Origin: Clostridia bacterium
Lineage (GTDB): Bacteria; Bacillota_A; Clostridia; Oscillospirales; CAG-272
Assembly: GCA_017552165.1 (NCBI GenBank)
Contig: JAFZCF010000025.1
Coordinates: forward strand, 1 to 39,617
Direction: 5' to 3'
Length of the DNA stretch: 39,617 nt
Part shown: piece by piece, positions 32,146 to 39,617 of the stretch
How positions within the stretch are numbered: the stretch's first letter is position 1
Layout of the letters: each line of letters starts with the position of its first letter
Program-made: the position numbers and the translations under genes
The notes under the pieces: generated by a model
Told to the model about the DNA's origin: nothing
The model's input: the letters and a program-made list of their open reading frames with translations, nothing else
Databases searched by the model: none

Positions 32146-32186
32146 AAACTCCCGCGGGGTTTGCCCCGCGGGAGTTTGTTTTTATT
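32146..32186. terminator. Bidirectional Rho-independent terminator
   Basis: A 14-bp stem (32146-32159 with 32164-32177) has a TTTG loop and is flanked by A-rich and T-rich arms. It serves the hydrogenase operon on the plus strand and the M23 operon on the minus strand. Confidence 0.85.
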
Positions 32187-32210
32187 TTGTTGTGCGGGGC
32201 GGCAGACGGA

Positions 32211-33121
32211 TTAAAGAATACGTTCCCCGTCGAAGGCGAAGAGTCCGAAGCCGACTCCCGTTTTGCGGCCGGAGCACAGCCAGTCGGCGTATGCTCTGCG
32301 CAGGGCGGTGTCGCGCGGGAGGCGGTCGAGGGGGAGGGACGCATACCTCCCGAATATCCTCCAGATATCGCCGAAGCTCTCCGAAGTCCGGCAGTCGACC
32401 GGCTCAAAGTCGGACATGAATTTAAGGATGTTCATCCCTTCGGGGAGAAATTCGCGGTGCCTGTCGAAGAGGAGCCAGGATTCGCAGCCGAAAACGACGG
32501 GCCCGCCGCCGAAAAACCGGCTGAAATATCGGTATGCGGCCCGGTAGGAGGCGAGCCGGACTTCGTCGGTGAGCGGGATGCCCCTCGAAGGGACGTGGAT
32601 ATTGACGAACCTGTCGCCCTTGCGGACTGTTATGCCGCAGGACAGACGGAACTCCGTCTCCCTGCCGTACGTCGCGAGCTCGTACTCGAATCTGCCGAAG
32701 CCGAAGCAGGTAGCCCTGAAAAATCTGTCGTACCACCACGGGACGAAGATCCCGGTCACGCCTTTGCACTCGATACATTCGAGGACCTTGCACCGCAGGT
32801 CGTCCATGGTCTCGTAGAACACCCCGTCGGGGAGCCCCTTCTCCGCGAACCTTTCATGCATGCGCGGGAGCCCGGTTATTATGAAAAGAAGATCGAGCGA
32901 ATACTCGTTTATTCCGTATTTTTCGCCGATCTCCCTGATTTTTTCAAGAGGCGCCGATATCGGCCCGTCGGGATCGGCGCGTAGCTGTCCGCCACCGGGT
33001 CGAATTCCGCGGCGAGCGCCTCGTTGTCGTCGAGGACTTTTATGAGCTTTCTTATTTCGTCGGCTACGGCCTTGTCGTATCCGTTTTCAAGAAGTACGAG
33101 GAGCTCTCTGTTTCCGTGCAT
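32211..33121 (-). pseudogene. Acyltransferase-like (NAT_N/GNAT-C type) protein, frameshifted
   Basis: Frame one starts at ATG 33121 (MHGNRELLVLLENGYDK) and drifts out of phase after FDPVAD. Frame two reads LRADPDGPISAPLEKIREIG, then continues through MHERFAEKG to the stop at 32211. Joining them near 32975-33000 requires one extra base. The C-terminal part, with IHVPSRGIPLT, CESWLL and LPEGMNILKF, matches the pattern of the GNAT-like C-terminal domain of a poorly known acyltransferase family (NAT_N plus GNAT_C). The start has only a weak GGAAC ribosome site; TTG 33145 is an alternative. It is the last gene of the minus operon, 42 bases after the DUF308 gene. Confidence 0.65.
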
Positions 33122-33163
33122 TTTCGTTCCGGTTCCCGCCGGCAAAATACGTCCGGCGCGGCT

Positions 33164-33721
33164 TTACGATTGTTCCGCCGGGCGGATCGACGAGATGACG
33201 ACGCCGATTATGTCAAGGAGCGCCTCGGCGATGAGGGCGACGGCGGCGAATTTGAAGGCGAATTCTGTTGCCCCGAAGGGGTTGAGGATTATTACCGCGC
33301 CGAGCCCGACCGATATGACCGCCCCGAGGAGCAGGAGAAGAGACCTGCCCGTGCCGGAGAGTTTTCTTATTTCGAGCCAGGTTTTGAACTTATAGAGCCC
33401 GGAAATGATGAGGAATATGCCGTAAATGACGGCGATGAACGGTATGGCACCGAGGATAAGCTTTCTTCCGAGAGCAAAGAACAGTCCGGCGGCGAGGAGC
33501 AGCAGGCCGATGACGAGGGCAGCGAAGGCGCCCTCCTCCCCGTTGTTGCGCGCGACGAGCGCCCGGATGAGGTTGTACGCCCCGATGAGCGCGAGCGCGA
33601 CGCCGATTATCAGGAGGACGATCTCGGTCACGCCCGACGGGTCTTTGAAGAGCATCACGCCGATGATTATTTCAAGGGCTGCGAACAGCAGGACCGGTAT
33701 GTTTTTAAGAAGAGCTTTCAT
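33164..33721 (-). CDS. DUF308/HdeD-like membrane protein, 185 aa
   Basis: Six hydrophobic segments arranged as three pairs, with small loops and a basic stretch in the middle (KFKTWLEIRK), match the HdeD/DUF308 family of small integral membrane proteins. A role in envelope stress or acid resistance is known for HdeD in enterobacteria but cannot be carried over. The start ATG 33721 is behind AGGGAG and overlaps the ATP-grasp stop by four bases (ATGA), so it is coupled to that gene. Confidence 0.85.
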   Translation of the reverse strand: MKALLKNIPVLLFAALEIIIGVMLFKDPSGVTEIVLLIIGVALALIGAYNLIRALVARNNGEEGAFAALVIGLLLLAAGLFFALGRKLILGAIPFIAVIYGIFLIISGLYKFKTWLEIRKLSGTGRSLLLLLGAVISVGLGAVIILNPFGATEFAFKFAAVALIAEALLDIIGVVISSIRPAEQS

Positions 33722-34743
33722 TTGTTTTTCTCCCTTGCGGCTTTTTTGCGGCATCTTTTGTAGGTTTTTAGGACGTCGTCGGCGATGTCTTTTCTCCCCC
33801 TGCCGTAGTCGACCTGTACCATGTCAAAGCCGGGGGTGGCGTTCCCCTCGACTATCACGGGGCCGGACGGCGTTATCGCAACGTCCCAGCCGACGACCGT
33901 CATTTCGGGGATGACCCCCGAGGCGGACTTGACGAGCTCCCTCGTCTCCGTCCAGAAAGGTATCGCGAAGCCGTCGAATTTTTCGCCCGTTACGGGATGA
34001 ACGCTGAACCGTTCGACGTTTTTGTCGAGGGCGTCGCCCTCCACGCGCCCGGTCTCGGGGTTGACGAGCATACCCATCCCGCCGCTATGGAAATTGTCGA
34101 CGTCGTGGTGCCCGTCGCCCACTCTTAGCGCGGCGAATATGATGACCGGATCGTCGGGGTCGGCGGCGGACGTCATTATGCGGAGAGTGTTGACGCATCT
34201 CGGGCAGAGCCGCGAAAGATCGGGATGCTGGACTATGAGCTCCTCAAGGATGACGTCGTCCGCGCGGAGCTTTTCATAATACTCCCGGGCGTCCCCGATC
34301 TCGCCGGCTTTGCGGATCGCTATCCCCTTGCCGCCCGTGCCGGAGCGCGGCTTCTCGATAAAATCCGGAGAGCTTTCGAGAAAGGCGGCGAGGGCGTCGG
34401 GGCCCTCCGACGCGGGGCAGAACATGAGCCGGTTCATATACCCGCGGTATTTTTCGTAAAATTCCGTTTTGTTCGCGAAGAAATGCCTGAACTCGCGGGG
34501 GTTCACCTTGTCGTATAGATTCTGCTGTACCCTTATCGTCGCGTACTTGGCGCGCTCCGAGGGGGAGCGGTCGTAAAACTCATAGTTGAGGTAGTCCTGA
34601 AGTCCGCTGCCGTATATGAGGGTCGAAAAGGCGCCGTCGACAAACAGAAGCGGCGCGGGGACGCGCTTTTTTTTGGCGATGACCTTCAGTTTTTCGTAAA
34701 ACCCACGATAGTTCGCGCCGCGCGCGAATTTGAGTATTCCCAT
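33718..34743 (-). CDS. Sugar-transfer-associated ATP-grasp protein, 341 aa
   Basis: An ATP-grasp ligase-like enzyme. The nucleotide-binding Lys131 lies in FIEKPRSGTGGKG, the hinge is ILEELI (165-170), Arg188 is in NTLRIM, and the metal/phosphate end is GWDVAI...VIVEGNATPG (Asp287, Glu299, Asn301). The pattern matches the family found near glycosyltransferase and capsule genes, which probably joins an amino acid or other carboxylate to a sugar or lipid acceptor. The acceptor is unknown. The start ATG 34743 follows AGAGGAT and is two bases after the RNHCP stop. It is coupled to both neighbours in the M23 operon. Confidence 0.88.
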   Translation of the reverse strand: MGILKFARGANYRGFYEKLKVIAKKKRVPAPLLFVDGAFSTLIYGSGLQDYLNYEFYDRSPSERAKYATIRVQQNLYDKVNPREFRHFFANKTEFYEKYRGYMNRLMFCPASEGPDALAAFLESSPDFIEKPRSGTGGKGIAIRKAGEIGDAREYYEKLRADDVILEELIVQHPDLSRLCPRCVNTLRIMTSAADPDDPVIIFAALRVGDGHHDVDNFHSGGMGMLVNPETGRVEGDALDKNVERFSVHPVTGEKFDGFAIPFWTETRELVKSASGVIPEMTVVGWDVAITPSGPVIVEGNATPGFDMVQVDYGRGRKDIADDVLKTYKRCRKKAAREKNK

Positions 34744-34745
34744 TC

Positions 34746-35078
34746 TTATCCTCTGTTTACCGTCAGAAATATGAGCCGGTCGATATCGTCGGTCTGCCCT
34801 TCGCGCGAGCGCATCGCGGCGCGGTTGCGCCGTATCTCACCGCACAGACGGCATTTGTGCGTTATCACGTATCCGTCGGAGGTGGGCTCGGCAAATATCG
34901 CGTCCATTATCCCCCCGCAGGGGTTCTGTCTGTCTCCCGGATTGATGTCCACGTGAAGGGAGCAGAGACAGAAGGGACAGTGGTTGCGGGACGAGTTCCC
35001 GAGCGGGAGCACCTCTCTGCCGCAGTTGAGGCAGACGAATCCGGAATCGTTTTTTCTGAATCTCTTGGTTTCTGTCAC
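34746..35078 (-). CDS. RNHCP-domain zinc protein, 110 aa
   Basis: A small cysteine-rich protein with CLNC (Cys16, Cys19), the family-defining RNHCPFC (31-37), a further Cys39, Cys54, and CRLC (Cys76, Cys79), giving two likely zinc knuckles. It belongs to the RNHCP family, whose function is not established; nucleic-acid binding is a guess from the fold. The start chosen is GTG 35078, forming GTGA with the stop of the upstream M23 gene; the opening MTETKRFRKNDSGFVC then fits other family members. A GGTGGGG just upstream may act as ribosome site. Confidence 0.85.
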   Translation of the reverse strand: MTETKRFRKNDSGFVCLNCGREVLPLGNSSRNHCPFCLCSLHVDINPGDRQNPCGGIMDAIFAEPTSDGYVITHKCRLCGEIRRNRAAMRSREGQTDDIDRLIFLTVNRG

Positions 35079-38000
35079 CGGTATCCCCACCTTGAAATGA
35101 TGAGCGCGTCGGTCGAGGTGAGTGTTTTGTCACCGTCGGCGTCGGCGGCGGCCGCCGACCATTCGGTCTCGGGCTCGGCCGTTCCGTTCGAGTATTTGAG
35201 GGCGAGCTTAGCGTCCGAATAATCTATTATTCCGTCCCCGTTGACGTCTCCCGATACAACGACCGTGACGGAGGCGGCGACGCCCTCGTCGTCGGCGAGG
35301 ACGACGGTACACCCGGAGGTCACCGCGCCGTTTTCGGGAATGACGGCGCCGGCGGCGTCCGTGATCTCAATGTATTCCGACATGACGATGCCGGCCTCGA
35401 TATACGAGCGGTCGATCGCCGCGGTTTCGAAGATGAAGAGGAAGTCCCCGTCGCGGGTGACCGAGTTGCTGCCGCTCGCGAGTATGTCGGATATCCCCGC
35501 GTAGTCCCCGCCGCTGACGGTGACCTGCGAGCCCGCGAGGTGATTGCGTCCCTCGGCAAAGCGCAGCGCCGCGCTGTCGGACGCCCCTATGACGATCGGC
35601 TCGGTATATGGCGTCCAGACCGCGCCGTTCAGACTGTACTCGACGTTTTCGGACGTCACCGTGACGGTCGAGACGGGGTTGTGAGGCGTGGGTTTCGTGA
35701 TTTCATATTCGGGGAGATCAAGGTTTTCCGCCTTGCCTATCGTAAAGGCGACGGGAGCGGACCCGGCCGCCTCCCAGTCGGGCGTTTCGCCGGCGAACGC
35801 GACGCCCCAGTAGCTTCCCGCGTCGGAGGGCGCGGAGATCTCGTTTTCAAGCTGCGCGTCGGCGTAGAATTTCAGATACGTATCGCCGTCACCGATATAG
35901 TTCGATATCGCGCCTGTCGCCGGCTCGCCCGTGAAGGTGAAGCTGTTAACGACGGCGGATATGGGAGAAACGTGCTTTGAGACAGTTATCGTGATATGGT
36001 CCGACTCGGTGGTCGCAACGGTCTCGAGGCATTTCAGGTTGATGTTCGCGGCTATACAGTAAAGCTCGTAAACGCCCGCGGGGAGCGGCGAGAGCTCAAC
36101 GACGTCTTCCTGTCCGATAAGCTCCGGCTCGCCGCCTTCCGCGGCTATATACCACGAGCAGGAGAGAGCGCCTCCGTCCGTGACCGACGCTATTGCCGTA
36201 GCCGTGCCGGGATATTCTCCCGTCAGGAGCTCGGCCGCGATCTCGTCGTAATCGACGTCAAGCACCGGTGTCTGGGCCTTTTCGCCCGCGCGGCGCAGCC
36301 GCAGCTGATATACGGTAAACGAGCCGTTCTCGGCCGTTATTTTTATATATACAGTCGCCGAGTCCGTCTCAAACGGGTATGCGGACGGGTCGGATACGAT
36401 CGTTTCGAGCTGCTGATCGGAATAATATCCGGCTTTGGCGTTCCTTTGTATTTCCGCTCTCACGTCTACCGATGAGGCAGAGAACGGCGCGACGTAATCC
36501 GCGGATCGCGAGCCGGCGTTTATCGTTGCGTCTATATTGGTGAATCCGTAAAGGGAAGAATCGTCGGAAAGCGTAGCGAACGAAACGGGTTCCGTAAAGT
36601 CTGACGGAGGATAAACCCCGTCGGACGCGATGGCGCGCACCCTCGCGTAATACGTTATGCCGGAATTGAGTCCCGAGACCGAGACGCGGAGCGCGTCGCT
36701 GACGAGCTGTATCGGTTCGTCGAAGGACTGCGACGGGCTGACCTCTATCTCGTATCCGTCTCCGTTTTCAACGGCGTTCCATTCGAGATCTCCGAAAGAC
36801 GAGCCGGCGCCGGTCACTCTCAGGCCGGCCGGTGCGGGGAGTTTCGGGACGCTGCCGACGGCAAATCTTTTGAGAGACACCTCCGAGGAGTTGCCGACGA
36901 CGTCCGTGAAGACGAGCTTTCCGTACCACACGCCGTCGCCCGGCGTGATGATCCCGCTTTCGGTGATGTCAAAGGAAACGGCGGACCCGAGCGACGGGTC
37001 GTGTGAGAGATACGCAGTCACGTTTGCGATGCCGCTCTCGCTGTCCGTCACCCCGCCGAAGGTTATCGACGCTCTCGAGCCGTCCACGCCGACGGCGGTC
37101 GCCGCCTGCGCGACCGACGGGGGAGTTTTGTCTATGTTCGTGACGGCAAAGTCAGACTGATACGTCGTCACGTTGCCGTACGGGTCGCGGACCTGTATGG
37201 AGCCCGCGGGGAAGGACGTGTTGGACCTGACGACGGTCTCGCCGTCGGCGAGCCAGGTCTGCCCGCCGTCAAAGCTGTAATATACCGCGCCGGTGTTGTC
37301 GGAGGCCTGAGCCGTCACCGTGACGGGTCCGGACGTCCATTCAGAGGGTGTGACCGTGACTTCCGTAACCGACGGGAAGTCCGTATCGCTCCAGACGGCG
37401 AAAAGGCAGACGGTCTCGTCTTTTGAGTAGGTCGCGCCTGGCGCGTATTCCGCGGTTTTGGAAAGGGAATCCGCCGACCAGCCCGCGAAGACGTATCCGC
37501 TCCGCGTCGGGGCGGAGTCGGGGATGACCACGTCGTTGCCGGCGGTTTTGGAGATGGTCGCCGGGGTTTCCCCTTCGCCTCCGTTGAGGTCGAAGAACAC
37601 CGAGAAGACCTTGCTCTCCACCCGCGTCAGATACACGGTGGAGCCGTAACTCAGGGCTATATAACTGCCGTTTTCGAGTCTGCCCCAGGTATAGTTGCCC
37701 ACCACGACGATCTCATAGATCGTGAGTATATCGCCGTAGTCAGCGTATCCGGTTTTCTCGGATTTGGGATCGGGATTCGCCCTTATATTCATGCCAGACT
37801 TGTAAATGACCTTCCAGTCGGCGATGTCGGGCGTTTCGGGGATCGTGACGGTTCGGGTAAGGGACGCGGTGTTTTCGGAGGCGTCCTTTGCCGTAGCGGT
37901 TATGACGAGATCCCCGGGCCCCTGGAAGCTGACGGAACAGACGTATCTGCCCTCGCCGTCTGCCCGGCAGGTCAGGTGCTCGGCCTCGCCGCCGTCAAAG

Positions 38001-39385
38001 GAGACGGCGACGGTCACGGAGTCCATTTCGCGCTCGTCGCTCGCCACGACGGCGATCTCGGCTCCGCTTTCCAAAACCGAAACGAGACCTACGTTTTCAA
38101 TGATGGGAGGGATAAGGTCGGCGAGCCCCGTATCGATGGTGAAATCGGAGGACGCGACTGCGCGCTCGGCGTGATACGCGTCCTGACCGGGGTACTCCGA
38201 GCCGACGGCCGCCGAGACGGATATCGTGTAGTCCCCGTCGGGGAGCTCAAGCTCGGTGAACGCGCCGGCGGCAAGGGCGGAGAGATCGGCCGAGAGGGTC
38301 TTTTCCGCCTGACGGAAGGTCTTTTCCCAGACCTTCGCGCCGCCCGAGGTTATCGTCAGGGCCACGGAGGAGATCGGATGTCCCGAGAGCACGGTGCCCG
38401 AAACGTCGCCGCCGTGCACTCCCCCGACGGTACCTGACGGGAGGACGGCCTCGGATATCCTGAGCGAATCGTTATATGTGTAGAAGCCGGTATCCGACTC
38501 CTCGATCCATCCGCCGGAGGACGTCCTGAGCCACAGCTCGCCGTAGGCGTCGGTGAACCAGCCGGTCACATCGACAAACTCCCCGCGCGGGATCGTGTCG
38601 GTTATGTATGAGTTGTCCTTGACGGGATACGACCTCACCGGCGCTCCCGACGAGGTCACGACGGTGACGCGGGCGTCGGTCGGTTCGGTCTCGAACTCGG
38701 CGCTGAGCCCTCCGGAATAAGCGTAATAGGATCCCGAGGATTTCTGGTAATAAGTCTTTATTAACTGTCCGTACCGCGGGCTCGACGAGAGCCCCTTCAT
38801 GAACTTGAAGCGGGGATAATAGAGCGGGTTGTCCGTGAATTTGTCAAAGACGTATATCGTCGTCGAGTCGTAATTCTCGCCGAGGAGCCGCGCCTGGAGG
38901 TGCAGGTGGACGCCCGTAGCGTTGCCGGTCATTCCCATCTTGCCGATGACGTCGCCCGCCTTTATGACGTCGCCGTATTTGCACGAGACGGACTGAAGAT
39001 GAGCGTATATCACGAGGACGTTCCCGGACAGGATCATCACGTAGTTGCCGTAGCCCGAGCCCCTGTCGCCCGTCTCGCTGTATTTGTTGACGACGTAATG
39101 GACCTTTCCGGAGGTCGCCGAGACTACGTCGAGGCGGTTTTCCCCTGTATAGCCGTTTGCGCCTATGTCGACGCACTGCCCCTGATTGTGGGTCCCGCCG
39201 CCGTAATAAATATCGAGGCAGTTTATGGAAAAGCTTCCCGGGACGGGCCACAGCCACGGGAGGTCGTAATTCTCCTCAACGGAGTATATAGAGAGCGGCG
39301 TCAGCGAAAAGCAGATCACAGCGCACAGGACGAGCGAAAAAATCCTTTTCCATGCCGCGGTTTTGTCGTAAATGCGGTTTTTCAT
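35075..39385 (-). CDS. Multidomain M23 peptidase with C-terminal dockerin, 1436 aa
   Basis: A large exported protein. The signal peptide is about 1-35, followed by an M23/LytM endopeptidase domain (zinc-site residues His66, Asp73, and HLH at 160-162; YAHL near 128), likely to cut peptidoglycan cross-bridges. Then come SH3-like repeats (including KVIYKSGMNIRANPD), Ig-like and InlB/List-Bact-type repeats (FFDLNGGEGETP), a fibronectin type III domain, a cadherin-like region, and a type I dockerin at 1379-1436 (GDVNGDGIIDYSD and DADGDKTLTSTD). ATG 39385, behind GGGGGT, is preferred because ATG 39418 is at the expected transcription start. Its stop overlaps the RNHCP start (GTGA). A dockerin implies docking to a cohesin-bearing protein not in the window. 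Confidence 0.85.
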   Translation of the reverse strand: MKNRIYDKTAAWKRIFSLVLCAVICFSLTPLSIYSVEENYDLPWLWPVPGSFSINCLDIYYGGGTHNQGQCVDIGANGYTGENRLDVVSATSGKVHYVVNKYSETGDRGSGYGNYVMILSGNVLVIYAHLQSVSCKYGDVIKAGDVIGKMGMTGNATGVHLHLQARLLGENYDSTTIYVFDKFTDNPLYYPRFKFMKGLSSSPRYGQLIKTYYQKSSGSYYAYSGGLSAEFETEPTDARVTVVTSSGAPVRSYPVKDNSYITDTIPRGEFVDVTGWFTDAYGELWLRTSSGGWIEESDTGFYTYNDSLRISEAVLPSGTVGGVHGGDVSGTVLSGHPISSVALTITSGGAKVWEKTFRQAEKTLSADLSALAAGAFTELELPDGDYTISVSAAVGSEYPGQDAYHAERAVASSDFTIDTGLADLIPPIIENVGLVSVLESGAEIAVVASDEREMDSVTVAVSFDGGEAEHLTCRADGEGRYVCSVSFQGPGDLVITATAKDASENTASLTRTVTIPETPDIADWKVIYKSGMNIRANPDPKSEKTGYADYGDILTIYEIVVVGNYTWGRLENGSYIALSYGSTVYLTRVESKVFSVFFDLNGGEGETPATISKTAGNDVVIPDSAPTRSGYVFAGWSADSLSKTAEYAPGATYSKDETVCLFAVWSDTDFPSVTEVTVTPSEWTSGPVTVTAQASDNTGAVYYSFDGGQTWLADGETVVRSNTSFPAGSIQVRDPYGNVTTYQSDFAVTNIDKTPPSVAQAATAVGVDGSRASITFGGVTDSESGIANVTAYLSHDPSLGSAVSFDITESGIITPGDGVWYGKLVFTDVVGNSSEVSLKRFAVGSVPKLPAPAGLRVTGAGSSFGDLEWNAVENGDGYEIEVSPSQSFDEPIQLVSDALRVSVSGLNSGITYYARVRAIASDGVYPPSDFTEPVSFATLSDDSSLYGFTNIDATINAGSRSADYVAPFSASSVDVRAEIQRNAKAGYYSDQQLETIVSDPSAYPFETDSATVYIKITAENGSFTVYQLRLRRAGEKAQTPVLDVDYDEIAAELLTGEYPGTATAIASVTDGGALSCSWYIAAEGGEPELIGQEDVVELSPLPAGVYELYCIAANINLKCLETVATTESDHITITVSKHVSPISAVVNSFTFTGEPATGAISNYIGDGDTYLKFYADAQLENEISAPSDAGSYWGVAFAGETPDWEAAGSAPVAFTIGKAENLDLPEYEITKPTPHNPVSTVTVTSENVEYSLNGAVWTPYTEPIVIGASDSAALRFAEGRNHLAGSQVTVSGGDYAGISDILASGSNSVTRDGDFLFIFETAAIDRSYIEAGIVMSEYIEITDAAGAVIPENGAVTSGCTVVLADDEGVAASVTVVVSGDVNGDGIIDYSDAKLALKYSNGTAEPETEWSAAAADADGDKTLTSTDALIISRWGYR

Positions 39386-39423
39386 ACCGGCGTGTACCCC
39401 CAGTGTATAAATTTCCATATAGG

Positions 39424-39452
39424 ATTATATACTATTGAGGGAAAAAAGTCAA
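39424..39452 (-). promoter_or_regulatory. Promoter of the M23/ATP-grasp operon
   Basis: Minus strand: TTGACT (39452-39447), a 17-base spacer, TATAAT (39429-39424). The -35 box lies inside the 3' arm of the upstream terminator hairpin. Confidence 0.85.
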
Positions 39453-39488
39453 GCCGCGCGGCAAGAGGCGAGCCGCGCGGCCTGACTT
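39441..39488 (-). terminator. Terminator of the right-edge gene, overlapping the M23 promoter
   Basis: On the minus strand a 16-bp stem (one G·T pair) built on GCCGCGCGGC (39472-39481 and 39453-39462) has a 9-base loop and is followed by TTTTTT. Its 3' arm contains the TTGACT used by the next promoter. Confidence 0.85.
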
Positions 39489-39510
39489 ATGAAAGGAGGT
39501 CTTTGAAAAT

Positions 39511-39617
39511 TTACAAATGCAAGGAGCTGAACATCTTCACGGCGGCCGGGAGATAAAACTCCTCGGCGCGCGCCATGGCCTCTTCGAGCGAAACGTCGTT
39601 TGGTTTTGTCGCAAAAA
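39511..39617 (-). CDS. 3' end of a minus-strand gene (partial)
   Basis: An open minus-strand frame enters from the right edge and stops at TAA (39513-39511), giving a 34-residue C-terminus (FATKPNDVSLEEAMARAEEF, then YLPAAVKMF). It reads like the helical end of a cytosolic protein. The terminator 22 bases downstream supports a real gene. Too little is visible to name it. Confidence 0.7.
   Translation of the reverse strand, partial: FATKPNDVSLEEAMARAEEFYLPAAVKMFSSLHL

Noticed and set aside
39492..39556. AAAGGAGGT followed by a short plus-strand ORF from TTG 39503
   Set aside because: The ribosome site is only two bases from the TTG, the peptide would be 17 residues, and the strand opposite holds the end of a real gene and its terminator.
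1..39617. CRISPR arrays, tRNA or rRNA genes, transposases, riboswitches
   Set aside because: No regularly spaced direct repeats, cloverleaf-like segments, transposase motifs or recognisable aptamer cores were seen on either strand.

Overview
The window looks like a chromosomal segment from an uncultured, fairly GC-rich member of the Clostridia, probably an anaerobic fermenter of gut type. This is inferred from gene content. There is a trimeric HydABC-type [FeFe] hydrogenase, an IspH–ribosomal-protein-S1 fusion next to cytidylate kinase (a clostridial arrangement), many lipoproteins with Gram-positive signal peptides, a dockerin-bearing cell-wall peptidase, Big2 surface domains, strong GGAGG ribosome sites, and almost uniform TTGACA-17-TATAAT promoters. 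No rRNA, tRNA, CRISPR array, transposase, phage gene or riboswitch was recognised.

Layout. 1-1500: an AT-richer stretch with an unrecognised lipoprotein and a small hypothetical gene. 1535-3895: promoter, HAD phosphatase, glycosidase-like lipoprotein, terminator. 3893-6119: promoter, two tandem GxDLY/SGNH hydrolases, bidirectional terminator. 6198-7915 (minus): uridine-kinase-family protein with a ThrRS-like N-terminus. 7953-10172: a secreted Big2/ricin/cysteine-peptidase-like gene broken by one missing base, then a lipoprotein. 10231-11907: fucose-isomerase-like gene. 11981-14968: acyltransferase plus two membrane proteins. 14980-19101 (minus): ferredoxin-type aldo/keto reductase followed by a Big2/GxGYxYP lipoprotein. 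19130-22714: four-gene operon (membrane protein, family-4 uracil-DNA glycosylase, AEC transporter, Xaa-Pro peptidase). 22715-24270: an AT-rich gap holding a permease remnant and a 24-codon leader-like ORF, then a lipoprotein. 24301-27850: cmk, ispH-S1 fusion, lipoprotein. 27886-32186: hydrogenase operon. 32211-39452 (minus): a tightly coupled operon of dockerin M23 peptidase, RNHCP protein, ATP-grasp ligase, DUF308 membrane protein and a frameshifted acyltransferase-like gene. 39511-39617: the 3' end of another minus-strand gene.

How it works together. The hydrogenase operon would dispose of reducing equivalents from NADH and reduced ferredoxin as H2. The cmk/ispH-S1 block is housekeeping (CDP supply, isoprenoid precursors, translation). 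Several units point to polysaccharide or cell-envelope handling: GH-like lipoprotein, SGNH esterases, isomerase, GxGYxYP lipoprotein, M23-dockerin/ATP-grasp operon. The least described unit is the M23-dockerin operon, whose first three junctions have 4-bp or near-zero spacing. Three loci (8439, about 22966, about 32985) show the same kind of defect, one missing base. They are either young pseudogenes or assembly errors, and read-level checking would decide.
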